7,059 bases of DNA from Nitrospinales bacterium (GCA_023248615.1 JAHFEI010000104.1:1-7059), one strand, 5' to 3'; counted from the first letter of the stretch, positions 1-6,778 are shown. Notes: generated from the sequence alone by a model not told the origin. Made by a program: numbers and translations.

Positions 1-774
1 AAGACAACCTTCCAGCTTGGCGAGCAAATGGCTGACGAAGCTGCAAGGGCGATGACGGCCTCCTTCTCAGACTTCTTTTTTGACGCGATGACGGGGAAGT
101 TGAAATCGCTGGGGAGCTATATTAAGAGCTTTTTAAGTTCCATATTAAAGGCGCTTGCGGACGTGTATGCGCAGATGGCGGTAAAGGGGCTGATGTCGGG
201 GCTGGGGTTTGGCGGCGGGAGGTGGACGGCTCAGCAAGCATCACAGATTGGCGCTGGAAATCTTACAGCAATGCACGATGGCGGCTATATTGCCGGCATC
301 AACAGGATTGCCAGGTACCACGACGGCGCGGCGGTTGGGCGGAATGGACAGGATATCTTCAACCTAGCCGGCTTAAAACAAGGGGAAGTGCCGCTGGTGG
401 CAAAGGTGGGGGAATTCATCCTGAACGATCGCGCCGTAAGCGCAATCGGGCTGGATACTTTATACAGGCTTAATAACCTGGGCGGCTTAAGCGGATTGAA
501 CCGCTCAAGCAGCTCAAACGGTTTTAACCGATACCACCTCGGCGGCGCCGTGGGGACGGGGCGGAATGCGGGTTCTTTTATTCCGCAATCCGAAATCCAA
601 AATCAAAAATCCGGAGATACGATTGTGAATATAACCGTCGAAAACAAGACCGGGTTGCCGCTTTCCTTTAAGCAGACAGGGCTTTCCACCGACGAGCGTA
701 CCAGGGTGAAAACGATAGTCCTGGATTTGTTTTACACGGATCCGGGGTTTAAAAGCGCCGTTAAGGGGGCGTAG
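1..774 (+). CDS. Phage tail tape measure protein, C-terminal part (lambda gpH-like position)
   Basis: The reading frame is open from the first base, so this is the 3' end of a longer gene cut by the window edge; the ATG at 28 is internal. Tape measure proteins set tail-tube length and are threaded through the tube into the cell envelope. About residues 41-73 are a hydrophobic, glycine-ending segment (IKSFLSSILKALADVYAQ onward), typical of the C-terminal region of these proteins. Next come HDGGYIAG (near residue 92) and QGEVPLVAKVGEFILN (near 127), which match the short Gly/His and 'GE-P-GE-vl' motifs common at tape measure C-termini. The assignment also rests on position directly upstream of M and L homologues. 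The stretch IPQSEIQNQKSG (residues 194-205) is encoded by an inserted-looking heptamer repeat. The gene ends at TAG 772-774, directly against a hairpin repeat. The family call is fairly safe; total length is unknown. Confidence 0.82.
   Translation, partial: KTTFQLGEQMADEAARAMTASFSDFFFDAMTGKLKSLGSYIKSFLSSILKALADVYAQMAVKGLMSGLGFGGGRWTAQQASQIGAGNLTAMHDGGYIAGINRIARYHDGAAVGRNGQDIFNLAGLKQGEVPLVAKVGEFILNDRAVSAIGLDTLYRLNNLGGLSGLNRSSSSNGFNRYHLGGAVGTGRNAGSFIPQSEIQNQKSGDTIVNITVENKTGLPLSFKQTGLSTDERTRVKTIVLDLFYTDPGFKSAVKGA
580..614 (+). repeat. Five tandem degenerate heptamers inside the tape measure gene
   Basis: Five consecutive 7-base units, all close to AATCCAA (ATTCCGC, then AATCCGA, AATCCAA, AATCAAA and AATCCGG), fill exactly 35 bases. 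They are read in frame as IPQSEIQNQKS. The units match those of the hairpin elements at 775 and 2076. Because 35 is not a multiple of three, a recent clean insertion would have needed a compensating base or a target duplication to keep the frame. The low-complexity N/Q/S peptide lies in a glycine-rich linker (GGAVGTGRNAGSF before it), where an insertion would probably be tolerated. Confidence 0.75.
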
Positions 775-846
775 GAATTTTAGATTGCGGATTTTTGATT
801 TTGGATTGAAAAAAATCCAAATTCCAAAATCCAAATTCCAAAATCA
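775..846 (+). repeat. Hairpin heptamer element, copy 1 (MITE-like)
   Basis: This 72-base element fills most of the 93-base gap between the tape measure stop and the M gene, starting at the first base after TAG. It folds into a hairpin: 789-807 pairs with 814-832 (19 positions, 2 mismatches) around a 6-base A-rich loop. The right arm contains a perfect 14-bp tandem duplication (816-829 and 830-843, TCCAAATTCCAAAA). Each arm is built of 7-base units. Aligned with the reverse complement of 2076-2145 it shows 7 differences in 72 columns, counted by eye, so the two are copies of one element in opposite orientation. There is no coding capacity and no terminator-like U tract. Mobility is inferred. 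Confidence 0.8.
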
Positions 847-867
847 GATCAGAAGTGAAGGATAACT

Positions 868-1224
868 ATGCCGCTGTTTGCCACATACAAAAACACCACA
901 TACTCACTATCAATATATCCGGAAACCCCGGTAGATATTGAACGGGCTGACGTGTTTGCGATCACACAGCAGTTTGGGTCGCCCTATTCACGCCCGGCGG
1001 TGACGAAGGTGTTACAGGCGTGGAAATTGCGCTATCAATATCTTACAGAGGCTGATGATGCGGTGCTGGAAGCCCTTTTTAGCGCGATTAATTATACGGA
1101 TGTTTTCGCCTGGTACTACTATCTTAAAGGCGTGAATATCAATGTGCGCCTTAAGGAGATGCCGAAGATTAGCGCCGTCGGCGCGGGGTTTTATCATGCC
1201 GAAATAGCAATTGCGGAGGTATAG
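868..1224 (+). CDS. M: Phage minor tail protein, lambda gpM family
   Basis: This 118-residue protein is close in length to lambda gpM (about 109). Along its length it follows the gpM pattern: an early QFGSPYSRP matching the 'r-FGdGYsqR' motif, then LRYQYLTEADDAVLEALFSA for the strand-plus-helix segment, YTDVFAWYY for the 'W-sFlWtpP' segment, and a final INVRLKEMPKISAVGAGF strand pair. In lambda, gpM acts in tail-tip assembly between the tape measure/initiator complex and the tube. The start is well supported by GAAGGA at 857-862, five bases before the ATG. The upstream gap is almost entirely a hairpin repeat, so the ribosome site lies just past that element. The stop TAG (1222-1224) is two bases from the next ATG, indicating a tight operon. 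Gene order H-M-L supports the call. Confidence 0.85.
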   Translation: MPLFATYKNTTYSLSIYPETPVDIERADVFAITQQFGSPYSRPAVTKVLQAWKLRYQYLTEADDAVLEALFSAINYTDVFAWYYYLKGVNINVRLKEMPKISAVGAGFYHAEIAIAEV

Positions 1225-1226
1225 CC

Positions 1227-2075
1227 ATGCCACGGGATTTGCCGCAAAATATTATAAAAGAGAAAAACAAGACCGCAAGCAATAGTCCCTTCCTTGTACT
1301 TGCGCAGATTACCTTCCCCGTTGACAGCTCAACGAGTTTTTACATTGTAAATAACACCGAAAATATCACCTTCCAGGGGCAGGAGTATACGGCATTTCAA
1401 TTCACGATTGATTTCCCCGATGAGGCATCGAAGGGGGAGTTGACCTTTGCGGCGCTGCGCCTGTTTAATATTTCCACCGTCTTCCGCCCGTATATTGAGC
1501 AAACGAAGGGCGGTATCGGGGCGACGGTGACGCTGATTATTGTGAATACTGCGTACCTGTCGGAAAATTACGCGGAGCTTACGGCGACGTTTGACGTGTT
1601 GCAATCCACGATCAACGTGTCGCAGATAATATTCAAACTTGGCTATAAAAATTTAATGTTGGTACGGTATCCGCTCTACCGCTATATTGCGTCGCACTGC
1701 CAGTGGCAGTTTAAAAGCCCTGAGTGTGCGTATTCCGGCCGTAAGGCGGTTGAAGCGATGGTCGGCGGGGAGACGAGTATTGCGCTGGACGCACGGAAGG
1801 ATATATACGAATGGCCTATAACCGGGACGGGGATCATTAAAGACTCTCTTAATAATAATGACGCGATTGCGTGGACAGGTATGACCCGTGAGGGCGATAC
1901 GGTGACGCTTTCCGGCGTGACGGGCTTGCTTGCCCATACCCGCAATGCGCGCGTATACCCTGATGGGTATGGGTACGATACGTGCGACAGGACGCTAAAT
2001 GCCTGCCGTGAGCGGGGTAATTCGAGGCGATTTGGCGGGTATATGGGATTAATGGGGATGGTTAAGGTGGTTTAA
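1227..2075 (+). CDS. L: Phage minor tail protein, lambda gpL family, with putative Fe-S cysteines
   Basis: This 282-residue tail-tip protein is longer than lambda gpL (about 232). The N-terminal half (FLVLAQITFP, YIVNNTENITFQGQEYTAFQF, LTFAALRLFN) follows the gpL pattern of a short membrane-distal beta region with 'itwqGq-Y'. The C-terminal region carries four cysteines, C158 and C167 (CQWQFKSPECAYSG) and C253 and C260 (CDRTLNAC), followed by RRFGGYMGL. The pair spacings, C-x8-C and C-x6-C, match those I recall for lambda gpL, whose cysteines bind an iron-sulfur cluster. Here about 85 residues separate the pairs, against about 22 in lambda, so residues roughly 175-245 look like an inserted beta-rich segment. 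GGAGGT at 1215-1220 gives a clear start six bases upstream. The stop abuts repeat copy 2. Cluster binding is inferred from conservation. Confidence 0.87.
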   Translation: MPRDLPQNIIKEKNKTASNSPFLVLAQITFPVDSSTSFYIVNNTENITFQGQEYTAFQFTIDFPDEASKGELTFAALRLFNISTVFRPYIEQTKGGIGATVTLIIVNTAYLSENYAELTATFDVLQSTINVSQIIFKLGYKNLMLVRYPLYRYIASHCQWQFKSPECAYSGRKAVEAMVGGETSIALDARKDIYEWPITGTGIIKDSLNNNDAIAWTGMTREGDTVTLSGVTGLLAHTRNARVYPDGYGYDTCDRTLNACRERGNSRRFGGYMGLMGMVKVV

Positions 2076-2145
2076 TGATTTTGGATTGGTGATTTTGGAA
2101 TTTGGATTTTTTTAATCCAAAATCCAAAATCCGCAATCTAAATTC
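2076..2145 (-). repeat. Hairpin heptamer element, copy 2, inverted relative to copy 1
   Basis: This 70-base element starts at the first base after the L stop codon and fills most of the 95-base gap before the peptidase gene. The stem is 2091-2108 with 2114-2131 (18 positions, 1 mismatch) around a 5-T loop, with partial pairing beyond. Read on the minus strand it aligns end to end with 775-846, including the shared GAATTT/AGATTGCGGATTT end and the A7 loop flank. Translating the same strand of both copies gives the identical peptide FFNPKSKIRNL, an independent sign of common origin. I see no clear target-site duplication. Confidence 0.8.
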
Positions 2146-2159
2146 AGGGTTTAAGGTTT

Positions 2160-2173
2160 GGAGTTCAAAGGTG
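2160..2173 (+). promoter_or_regulatory. Ribosome binding site and GTG start of the NlpC/P60 gene
   Basis: GGAG at 2160-2163 lies seven bases before GTG 2171-2173, a normal spacing. The frame is also open upstream to a TTG at 2102, but that extension (FFNPKSKIRNL and onward) is only the translated repeat element and has no family counterpart. The protein therefore probably begins at 2171, with VIEYEDLLGVPFVYGG as its first conserved segment (initiator read as Met). Confidence 0.7.
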
Positions 2174-2557
2174 ATCGAATACGAGGATTTGCTTGGTGTG
2201 CCGTTTGTTTATGGCGGCCGGTCTAAAAAAGAGGGGTTCGATTGCTACGGGCTGGTGATGGAGATCTACCAGCGTAATGGTATTGTGCTGCCTGAGTATG
2301 CCTCGACGGATAAGTTTAGCCTTATACACCAGGCGATCCATGAGGCTAAGCCGCTTTTTATTGAGATTGAGAGGCCGGAGGCCTTGTGTGTGGTTACCTT
2401 TAAAATCCGTCCTCCTTACACGTCGCATATCGGCGTGGTGATGCCGGAGGTGACGAGGTTTATTCATATTATGATGAAGAGGTCTGTGGCGGTGGAACGG
2501 CTTGAGGATGATTGCTGGAAGCGGAGAATTACTGGGTTCTTTAGATGGAGAAACTGA
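2171..2557 (+). CDS. K: NlpC/P60 tail-tip cysteine peptidase (C-terminal half of lambda gpK)
   Basis: From the GTG start this is a 128-residue single-domain protein. NlpC/P60 enzymes cleave peptidoglycan stem peptides with a Cys-His-polar triad. The conserved features are visible: LLGVPFVYGGRSKKEGFDCYGLV, with catalytic Cys25 in the D-C-x-G-L motif; TSHIGVV, with His86; and FIHIM, with His99 as the likely third residue. Lambda gpK carries a JAMM/MPN domain before its NlpC domain. Here the JAMM half is absent and the gene begins directly at the peptidase, as in many siphophages. The product probably acts at the tail tip, in local cell-wall digestion during DNA entry or in tip maturation. The stop overlaps the next gene by 13 bases, so translation is probably coupled to J. 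A longer form starting at TTG 2102 is considered an artefact. Confidence 0.87.
   Translation: MIEYEDLLGVPFVYGGRSKKEGFDCYGLVMEIYQRNGIVLPEYASTDKFSLIHQAIHEAKPLFIEIERPEALCVVTFKIRPPYTSHIGVVMPEVTRFIHIMMKRSVAVERLEDDCWKRRITGFFRWRN
2545..2557 (+). promoter_or_regulatory. Thirteen-base overlap, likely translational coupling of peptidase and J
   Basis: The J ATG (2545-2547) lies upstream of the peptidase TGA (2555-2557) in another frame. The nearest purine-rich site, GGAG at 2523-2526, is about 18 bases from the ATG, too far for ordinary initiation. Ribosomes finishing the peptidase gene probably restart on J, which would link the amounts of the two tip components. Confidence 0.5.
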
Positions 2558-5500
2558 CACTTGTTAAGCTGGACAATCCGTTGCGGCGCGAGGATAAAGA
2601 TACCTTCCCGGTGGATTACGTGCCGGGCAGGACACTCTTGGATCTTATTCGGGGGAATTATCCGGATGGTGTAGAGATAATTGCCTCGGTGGACGGGGTG
2701 ATTATCCCGAAAGGTCGGTACGGGCTTACCTTTCCGCAGGCGGGCAATTGTATCTTGTTTGTGCCGGAGCTGGGTTTTGGCGGCGGCGATAATAAGATGA
2801 TTATCGGCATGGTGCTGATGATCGCTATCGCCGTTGCGGCGCCTTATGCGATTGGGGCGATGCCTGTGGCATGGGGGCTGGCTACGGCGGCCGGATCGCT
2901 GACGATGCTTGGTTCATTTGCGGCTGCCGGTATGGTGATGATGGGCGGGTTGCTTATCACCGCGCTTATGCCGCATCCTAAGCCGAAGTTGCCGTCGCTG
3001 GATACCGGATTTGATACGACGCAGACGTATACGTGGAGTCCGGAGACGACGCAGCAGCAAGGCACGTGTGTGCCGCGTATTTACGGGCGCAATAAGGCAT
3101 ACGGGAATATTATTGCGTCGTACATCGAAAGCGTAAACGATAAACAGTACCTTAATACGCTGATATGCCTGGGGATAGGGCCGGTGAAATCTATTACCGG
3201 CTTTAAAATCAATGATCAACCGATCGGTAATTTTAGCGGGATTACGGTCGAGGTGCGGCACGGGGATTTAGACCAGGAGCCAATTAGTAATTTCAACGAC
3301 ACACCCGTATCGTCCGGGCAGTTGGGTATGAAGGTGGTTGAGGGCATGCCGGCGAATTATACGACACAGGGCAGCACGTTTCAGGGGTTGAAGGTTGAGG
3401 TGCGGTTCCCGAACGGGCTGTTTTATTTCACCGATGCAGGCGTTTGGGAAAATTATAGCGTAGACTTTGCCGTGGAAGTACAGAATGCGGACGTGGAAGG
3501 GTCTCTCTGGGTGCCAATTGCCACCCAGGTGGTAAGTAGTGAGCAAACGGAGAATATAAACCGGTGGAGTGCGGGACGGTGGATGTATAGTAACGACGAG
3601 GCGGTGTGGTATGAGCTGGCAGTGGGAGGCATCAACCAGGACAGCCACTACGAAGGAGAGTCTTACACCAGTGATAATTATGAGGAAAATTATTTTTATA
3701 ATTTCTGGAGGTGGATTACAGAGAGTAAGGTGACTATTGTAACCGACACCAGAGGCTATGTAACTATAACCGGGAATTCTAATCAGCCGATAAACAGGAC
3801 GTATAAAGCGGTAGGGCTGACCCAGGCGCATTATAATATCCGCGTCACAAACCGTACTCCGGACCAAACGGATACGAGGTATGGCGACGATCTTTACCTT
3901 GTGTCCGTGAGCGAGGTGTATGAGGATGACTTTGAGTATCCCCGCCACGCGCTCGTTGGGATAAAGGCGCTTGCGACGGATCAGCTTTCGGGGTCGCTCC
4001 GATTCTCTTGCATCGTGGAGGGGGCGTATGTGCAGGTGTGGGACGGGGAGGTGTGGTCTGCGCAGTCTATCGATAACCCTGCGTGGGACTGTTATGATAT
4101 ATTTACGCAGCCGGTGTACGACAACGATTTAGGGGTGTTGGAGTATAGGTCGTTTGGGCCGGAGCGCACGTCGCCTGGGGCGTTTAAGGCGTGGGCTGAT
4201 TTTTGCGATACGCTCGTACCCGATGGCACTGGCGGACAGGAGCGGCGGATCACGTGTAATGCGATTTATGACACTGAGACGTCGCTATGGGAGGCGGCGC
4301 TGAAAATCTGTAACCTTGGCCGCGCCACGCCGGTGTGGTATGGTGCAAAACTCAACGTGGTTGTGGATAAGCCGGCACAGCCGTCGCAACTCTTTAATAT
4401 TAGCAATATGGGGGTAAATTCTTACGAGGAAACCTATTTACCTTATGAGGATCGCGCCTCAGAGCTGGAGCTTGATTTTGTTAACGCTGCCGACGATTTC
4501 AAGCGGACGTTGTTCAATGTATTCAATTCGAATATACAGAACAAAAATAATAAGATAACGTTGCAGCTTTTCGGCTGCACGAAGGCGTCGGAAGCCTGGA
4601 GGCATGGGACGTTTCGGCTTTTCCAGAACCAGTTCGCGCTCTCTACGGCGAGGGTGCTTGTGGCGCTTGACGCGCTTGCGGCCACGGTGGGCGACGTGGT
4701 GTTGTTACAGCATGACGCGCTGACGCCGCGAACTACCGTGGGTGGGCGGATAGTGGCGGCTACGGCTACCACGGTGACGCTGGACAGGGAGGTAGAGATT
4801 TCAGAAGGGAAGGCGTATGCGATTATTATCCGGCTTGCAAATGATGAGATATTAGCGGAGAGGGGCGTGACGGATCAGCCGGGTAAGTATACTACGCTTA
4901 CCGTTGTCACTCCTTTTGCGACGACGCCGGAGGCTCAGGATATCTACAGCTTCGGCGAGGCGGTAAAAATTACGAAGCCGTACCGCATCCTTAATATTGC
5001 CAAATCACTGACGGCAGGGTTTACACTGACGGTGATAACCTATGATGAGAATATATACACGGCAGACACGGGCGAGCCGATTGTGCCGCCGCCGGACACG
5101 TCTTACGAGAGGGCGAAGGTCTTTGATTTGTCTTGCTCTGAAAGTATGGAACGGGCGGGGGATACTATATTGAATAAGGTTACGGCGTCTTGGCGGGTAG
5201 ATAAGAATTACCGTAAGGCGAAGGTGCGCGTGACGATGGATGGCGCCGTGGTATCTGAGGGATATACGGAGGGGACGGGATGGCAATTTTACGGGGAATT
5301 ATCACGCGAGTATGTTATTAATGTGATCGCTTGTGATCGATGGATTGGCGTATCGGGCGCAGCACAGACGATTACATTTACGCCGAGCCTACAATTACTA
5401 CCACCCGCGAACGTGACGGGGTTAGTAAGCGAGGTGACGGGGGAGACCTTAAGGTTGAGCTGGGACGCTAATCTTGATATCGACTTAAGCCACTATATTG

Positions 5501-6255
5501 TGTACATATCAAAGCATAACCATTCCGACGCTATTAGAAAAAAGGTGGTATATAACACCTTTGCGGACTTCCTGCTGGGCGCGGGAAATTATAAAGTACG
5601 GGTGTATGCCGTGGATTTATTGAGTACGCGGAGCGTGCAGCCCGCGGAGGCCGTGGTGAAAATACCGGAGGTGCGTATTAAGTCGTTGATCGCTTCGTCG
5701 TCGCCCGACCCTGGCGTCGCTGGTGGCGGCACGTATGCCGGTGCGTCTTGCTACGCCGGTGCGTCCGGTTTCAGGCGCCCGGCAGTCGTAGGCACGGCCA
5801 CGTCTGCGGCGATTACAGACCCCGCGAGTCCCTATCTGCAAAACTATATCGCCGGGTTTTCCGCTTCGACGATTGCGGGATTAGATCATCCCGTGAGTTG
5901 GTTTTCAGGTATGGATTTCTCGCGAGATTCTACGTGGGAGGGAAATACCAACGATTTTGGCAGTATTAAAGAGGGGTATCTTTCTTTCGATTATACTGTC
6001 ACAAGGAATGCGTATGATCATATGGCTGATTGGCAGGCGTCCGTGTCTGCGCTCGCGGGGATTAGAGTAAGCGATTTTGCCGACGATCATGGGGTGGTTA
6101 CGGTGTCGGCGTTGGTATCTACAGATAACGATGTGTGGCGCGAGGCGACTGGCGGCTACGTAAAGGCTAGATATTTAAAGCCTAAAATATGCATACAGTC
6201 GAGAAATCCCACAAAAGAGTATTTTGTTGGCGACGTTGTCGTAACTATAGATTAA
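2545..6255 (+). CDS. J: Central tail hub / host-specificity protein J with an N-terminal lambda I-like region
   Basis: This 1236-residue protein forms the tail-tip hub and probably binds the host receptor. Residues about 20-75 look like the ubiquitin-like start of lambda gpI (RTLLDLIRGNYPDGVEIIAS). Residues 84-142 are a hydrophobic, Gly/Ala-rich pair of segments, then YTWSPETTQQQGTCVPRIYG, matching the gpI end. From about 199 (LNTLICLGIGPV) the J hub begins: YPRHALVG at 465, VPDGTGG near 558, ITCNA near 569, PVWYG near 596, FGCTKASEAWRHG near 676 and TLDREVEI near 745, all in lambda J order. An FN3-like region spans about 853-950, and a clearer FN3 domain about 953-1043. Residues 1044-1236 are a distinct tip, starting with a small YAGASC/YAGASG repeat and ending in a beta-like segment. 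An aromatic-rich stretch (about 331-415) seems absent from lambda J. The ATG lacks a close Shine-Dalgarno but overlaps the peptidase gene, suggesting coupling. Confidence 0.9.
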   Translation: MEKLTLVKLDNPLRREDKDTFPVDYVPGRTLLDLIRGNYPDGVEIIASVDGVIIPKGRYGLTFPQAGNCILFVPELGFGGGDNKMIIGMVLMIAIAVAAPYAIGAMPVAWGLATAAGSLTMLGSFAAAGMVMMGGLLITALMPHPKPKLPSLDTGFDTTQTYTWSPETTQQQGTCVPRIYGRNKAYGNIIASYIESVNDKQYLNTLICLGIGPVKSITGFKINDQPIGNFSGITVEVRHGDLDQEPISNFNDTPVSSGQLGMKVVEGMPANYTTQGSTFQGLKVEVRFPNGLFYFTDAGVWENYSVDFAVEVQNADVEGSLWVPIATQVVSSEQTENINRWSAGRWMYSNDEAVWYELAVGGINQDSHYEGESYTSDNYEENYFYNFWRWITESKVTIVTDTRGYVTITGNSNQPINRTYKAVGLTQAHYNIRVTNRTPDQTDTRYGDDLYLVSVSEVYEDDFEYPRHALVGIKALATDQLSGSLRFSCIVEGAYVQVWDGEVWSAQSIDNPAWDCYDIFTQPVYDNDLGVLEYRSFGPERTSPGAFKAWADFCDTLVPDGTGGQERRITCNAIYDTETSLWEAALKICNLGRATPVWYGAKLNVVVDKPAQPSQLFNISNMGVNSYEETYLPYEDRASELELDFVNAADDFKRTLFNVFNSNIQNKNNKITLQLFGCTKASEAWRHGTFRLFQNQFALSTARVLVALDALAATVGDVVLLQHDALTPRTTVGGRIVAATATTVTLDREVEISEGKAYAIIIRLANDEILAERGVTDQPGKYTTLTVVTPFATTPEAQDIYSFGEAVKITKPYRILNIAKSLTAGFTLTVITYDENIYTADTGEPIVPPPDTSYERAKVFDLSCSESMERAGDTILNKVTASWRVDKNYRKAKVRVTMDGAVVSEGYTEGTGWQFYGELSREYVINVIACDRWIGVSGAAQTITFTPSLQLLPPANVTGLVSEVTGETLRLSWDANLDIDLSHYIVYISKHNHSDAIRKKVVYNTFADFLLGAGNYKVRVYAVDLLSTRSVQPAEAVVKIPEVRIKSLIASSSPDPGVAGGGTYAGASCYAGASGFRRPAVVGTATSAAITDPASPYLQNYIAGFSASTIAGLDHPVSWFSGMDFSRDSTWEGNTNDFGSIKEGYLSFDYTVTRNAYDHMADWQASVSALAGIRVSDFADDHGVVTVSALVSTDNDVWREATGGYVKARYLKPKICIQSRNPTKEYFVGDVVVTID

Positions 6256-6268
6256 TTGTAAGGCTTTT

Positions 6269-6276
6269 AAGGAGGT
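6269..6276 (+). promoter_or_regulatory. Strong ribosome binding site of the last tail gene
   Basis: AAGGAGGT is a near-perfect anti-16S match, five bases before ATG 6282. It is the strongest site in the window and lies in the 26-base gap after J, so the small downstream protein is probably made at a high, independent rate. Confidence 0.75.
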
Positions 6277-6281
6277 AGGAT

Positions 6282-6770
6282 ATGACTATCAATAGGAGTA
6301 ATCCAAACACGGGGCAGACCGTACCCGATGCGGTAATCAGTATTAATACTGCACTTAAGCAGCTCGAAGATGATCGTATTGCAGATACGGCTGGGCTTGA
6401 CTCCCGTCTCGCCGTCGTAGAGGGAGGGCGGTCGGCGGCCAGCCCGTGGACTAAACTGCATACAAATAGCCTTGCGCTAGGAGGTGTGGCTAGATCGTCG
6501 TGGCCGAGCGCATCGAGTGGGGCGTTTGGGCAGGTAGTGTACGGCGGAAGCGTCACGCTGAACGGGTCTGCCGGGGTTACTGTAACCCACAATCTTAATC
6601 TTACACCCACCCCAACCGCGTACCTCGTTATAGTACAATGCAACGACGTCACCAAATTAGGTCTTGTAGGCGAGATAGCCTACACCAAAACCGTGACCAA
6701 TGTCCTTATAAAAAACAGCGGCAATACCAATATCACCGCCGACATTTGCATTATAAATCTCAACCCTTAG
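6282..6770 (+). CDS. Small tail-fibre-like protein, coiled coil plus beta-sandwich-like C-terminus
   Basis: This 162-residue protein of unassigned family lies directly after J, where siphophages often encode side-fibre or tip accessory proteins. Residues about 14-48 (VPDAVISINTALKQLEDD onward) have the spacing of an amphipathic coiled coil, suitable for trimerisation. A Gly/Ser/Ala linker follows. Residues about 86-161 alternate hydrophobic and polar residues as in beta strands, with VTVTHNLNLTPTPTAYLV and GEIAYTKTVTNVLIKNSG. The 'v-HnLn-tPt' turn followed by a '-T-vLikNsG' segment is a pattern seen at the C-terminus of many phage fibre proteins. There is no signal peptide, membrane segment or visible catalytic motif. 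A role in receptor contact or tip decoration is inferred from position and shape only. It is the last gene visible in the late operon. One Cys pair (near 121 and 156) is not obviously conserved. Confidence 0.6.
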   Translation: MTINRSNPNTGQTVPDAVISINTALKQLEDDRIADTAGLDSRLAVVEGGRSAASPWTKLHTNSLALGGVARSSWPSASSGAFGQVVYGGSVTLNGSAGVTVTHNLNLTPTPTAYLVIVQCNDVTKLGLVGEIAYTKTVTNVLIKNSGNTNITADICIINLNP

Positions 6771-6778
6771 CAATCTCT

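Noticed and set aside
514..834. Minus-strand open frame of 106 codons over the tape measure end
   Set aside because: It is antisense to a good coding frame and its first part is simply the translated repeat element (FFNPKSKIRNL). No family features or ribosome site are seen.
580..2145. CRISPR-like array
   Set aside because: The repeats are 7-base tandem units and hairpins without unique spacers of regular length, and no cas gene is present.
3268..3948. Minus-strand open frame of 226 codons inside J
   Set aside because: It is fully antisense to the conserved J hub, with no recognisable domain. Long shadow frames are expected opposite a 3.7 kb gene.
6282..6770. Diversity-generating retroelement target at the end of the fibre-like gene
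   Set aside because: Several Asn codons cluster near the C-terminus, but no template repeat, reverse transcriptase or C-type lectin fold is visible in the window.
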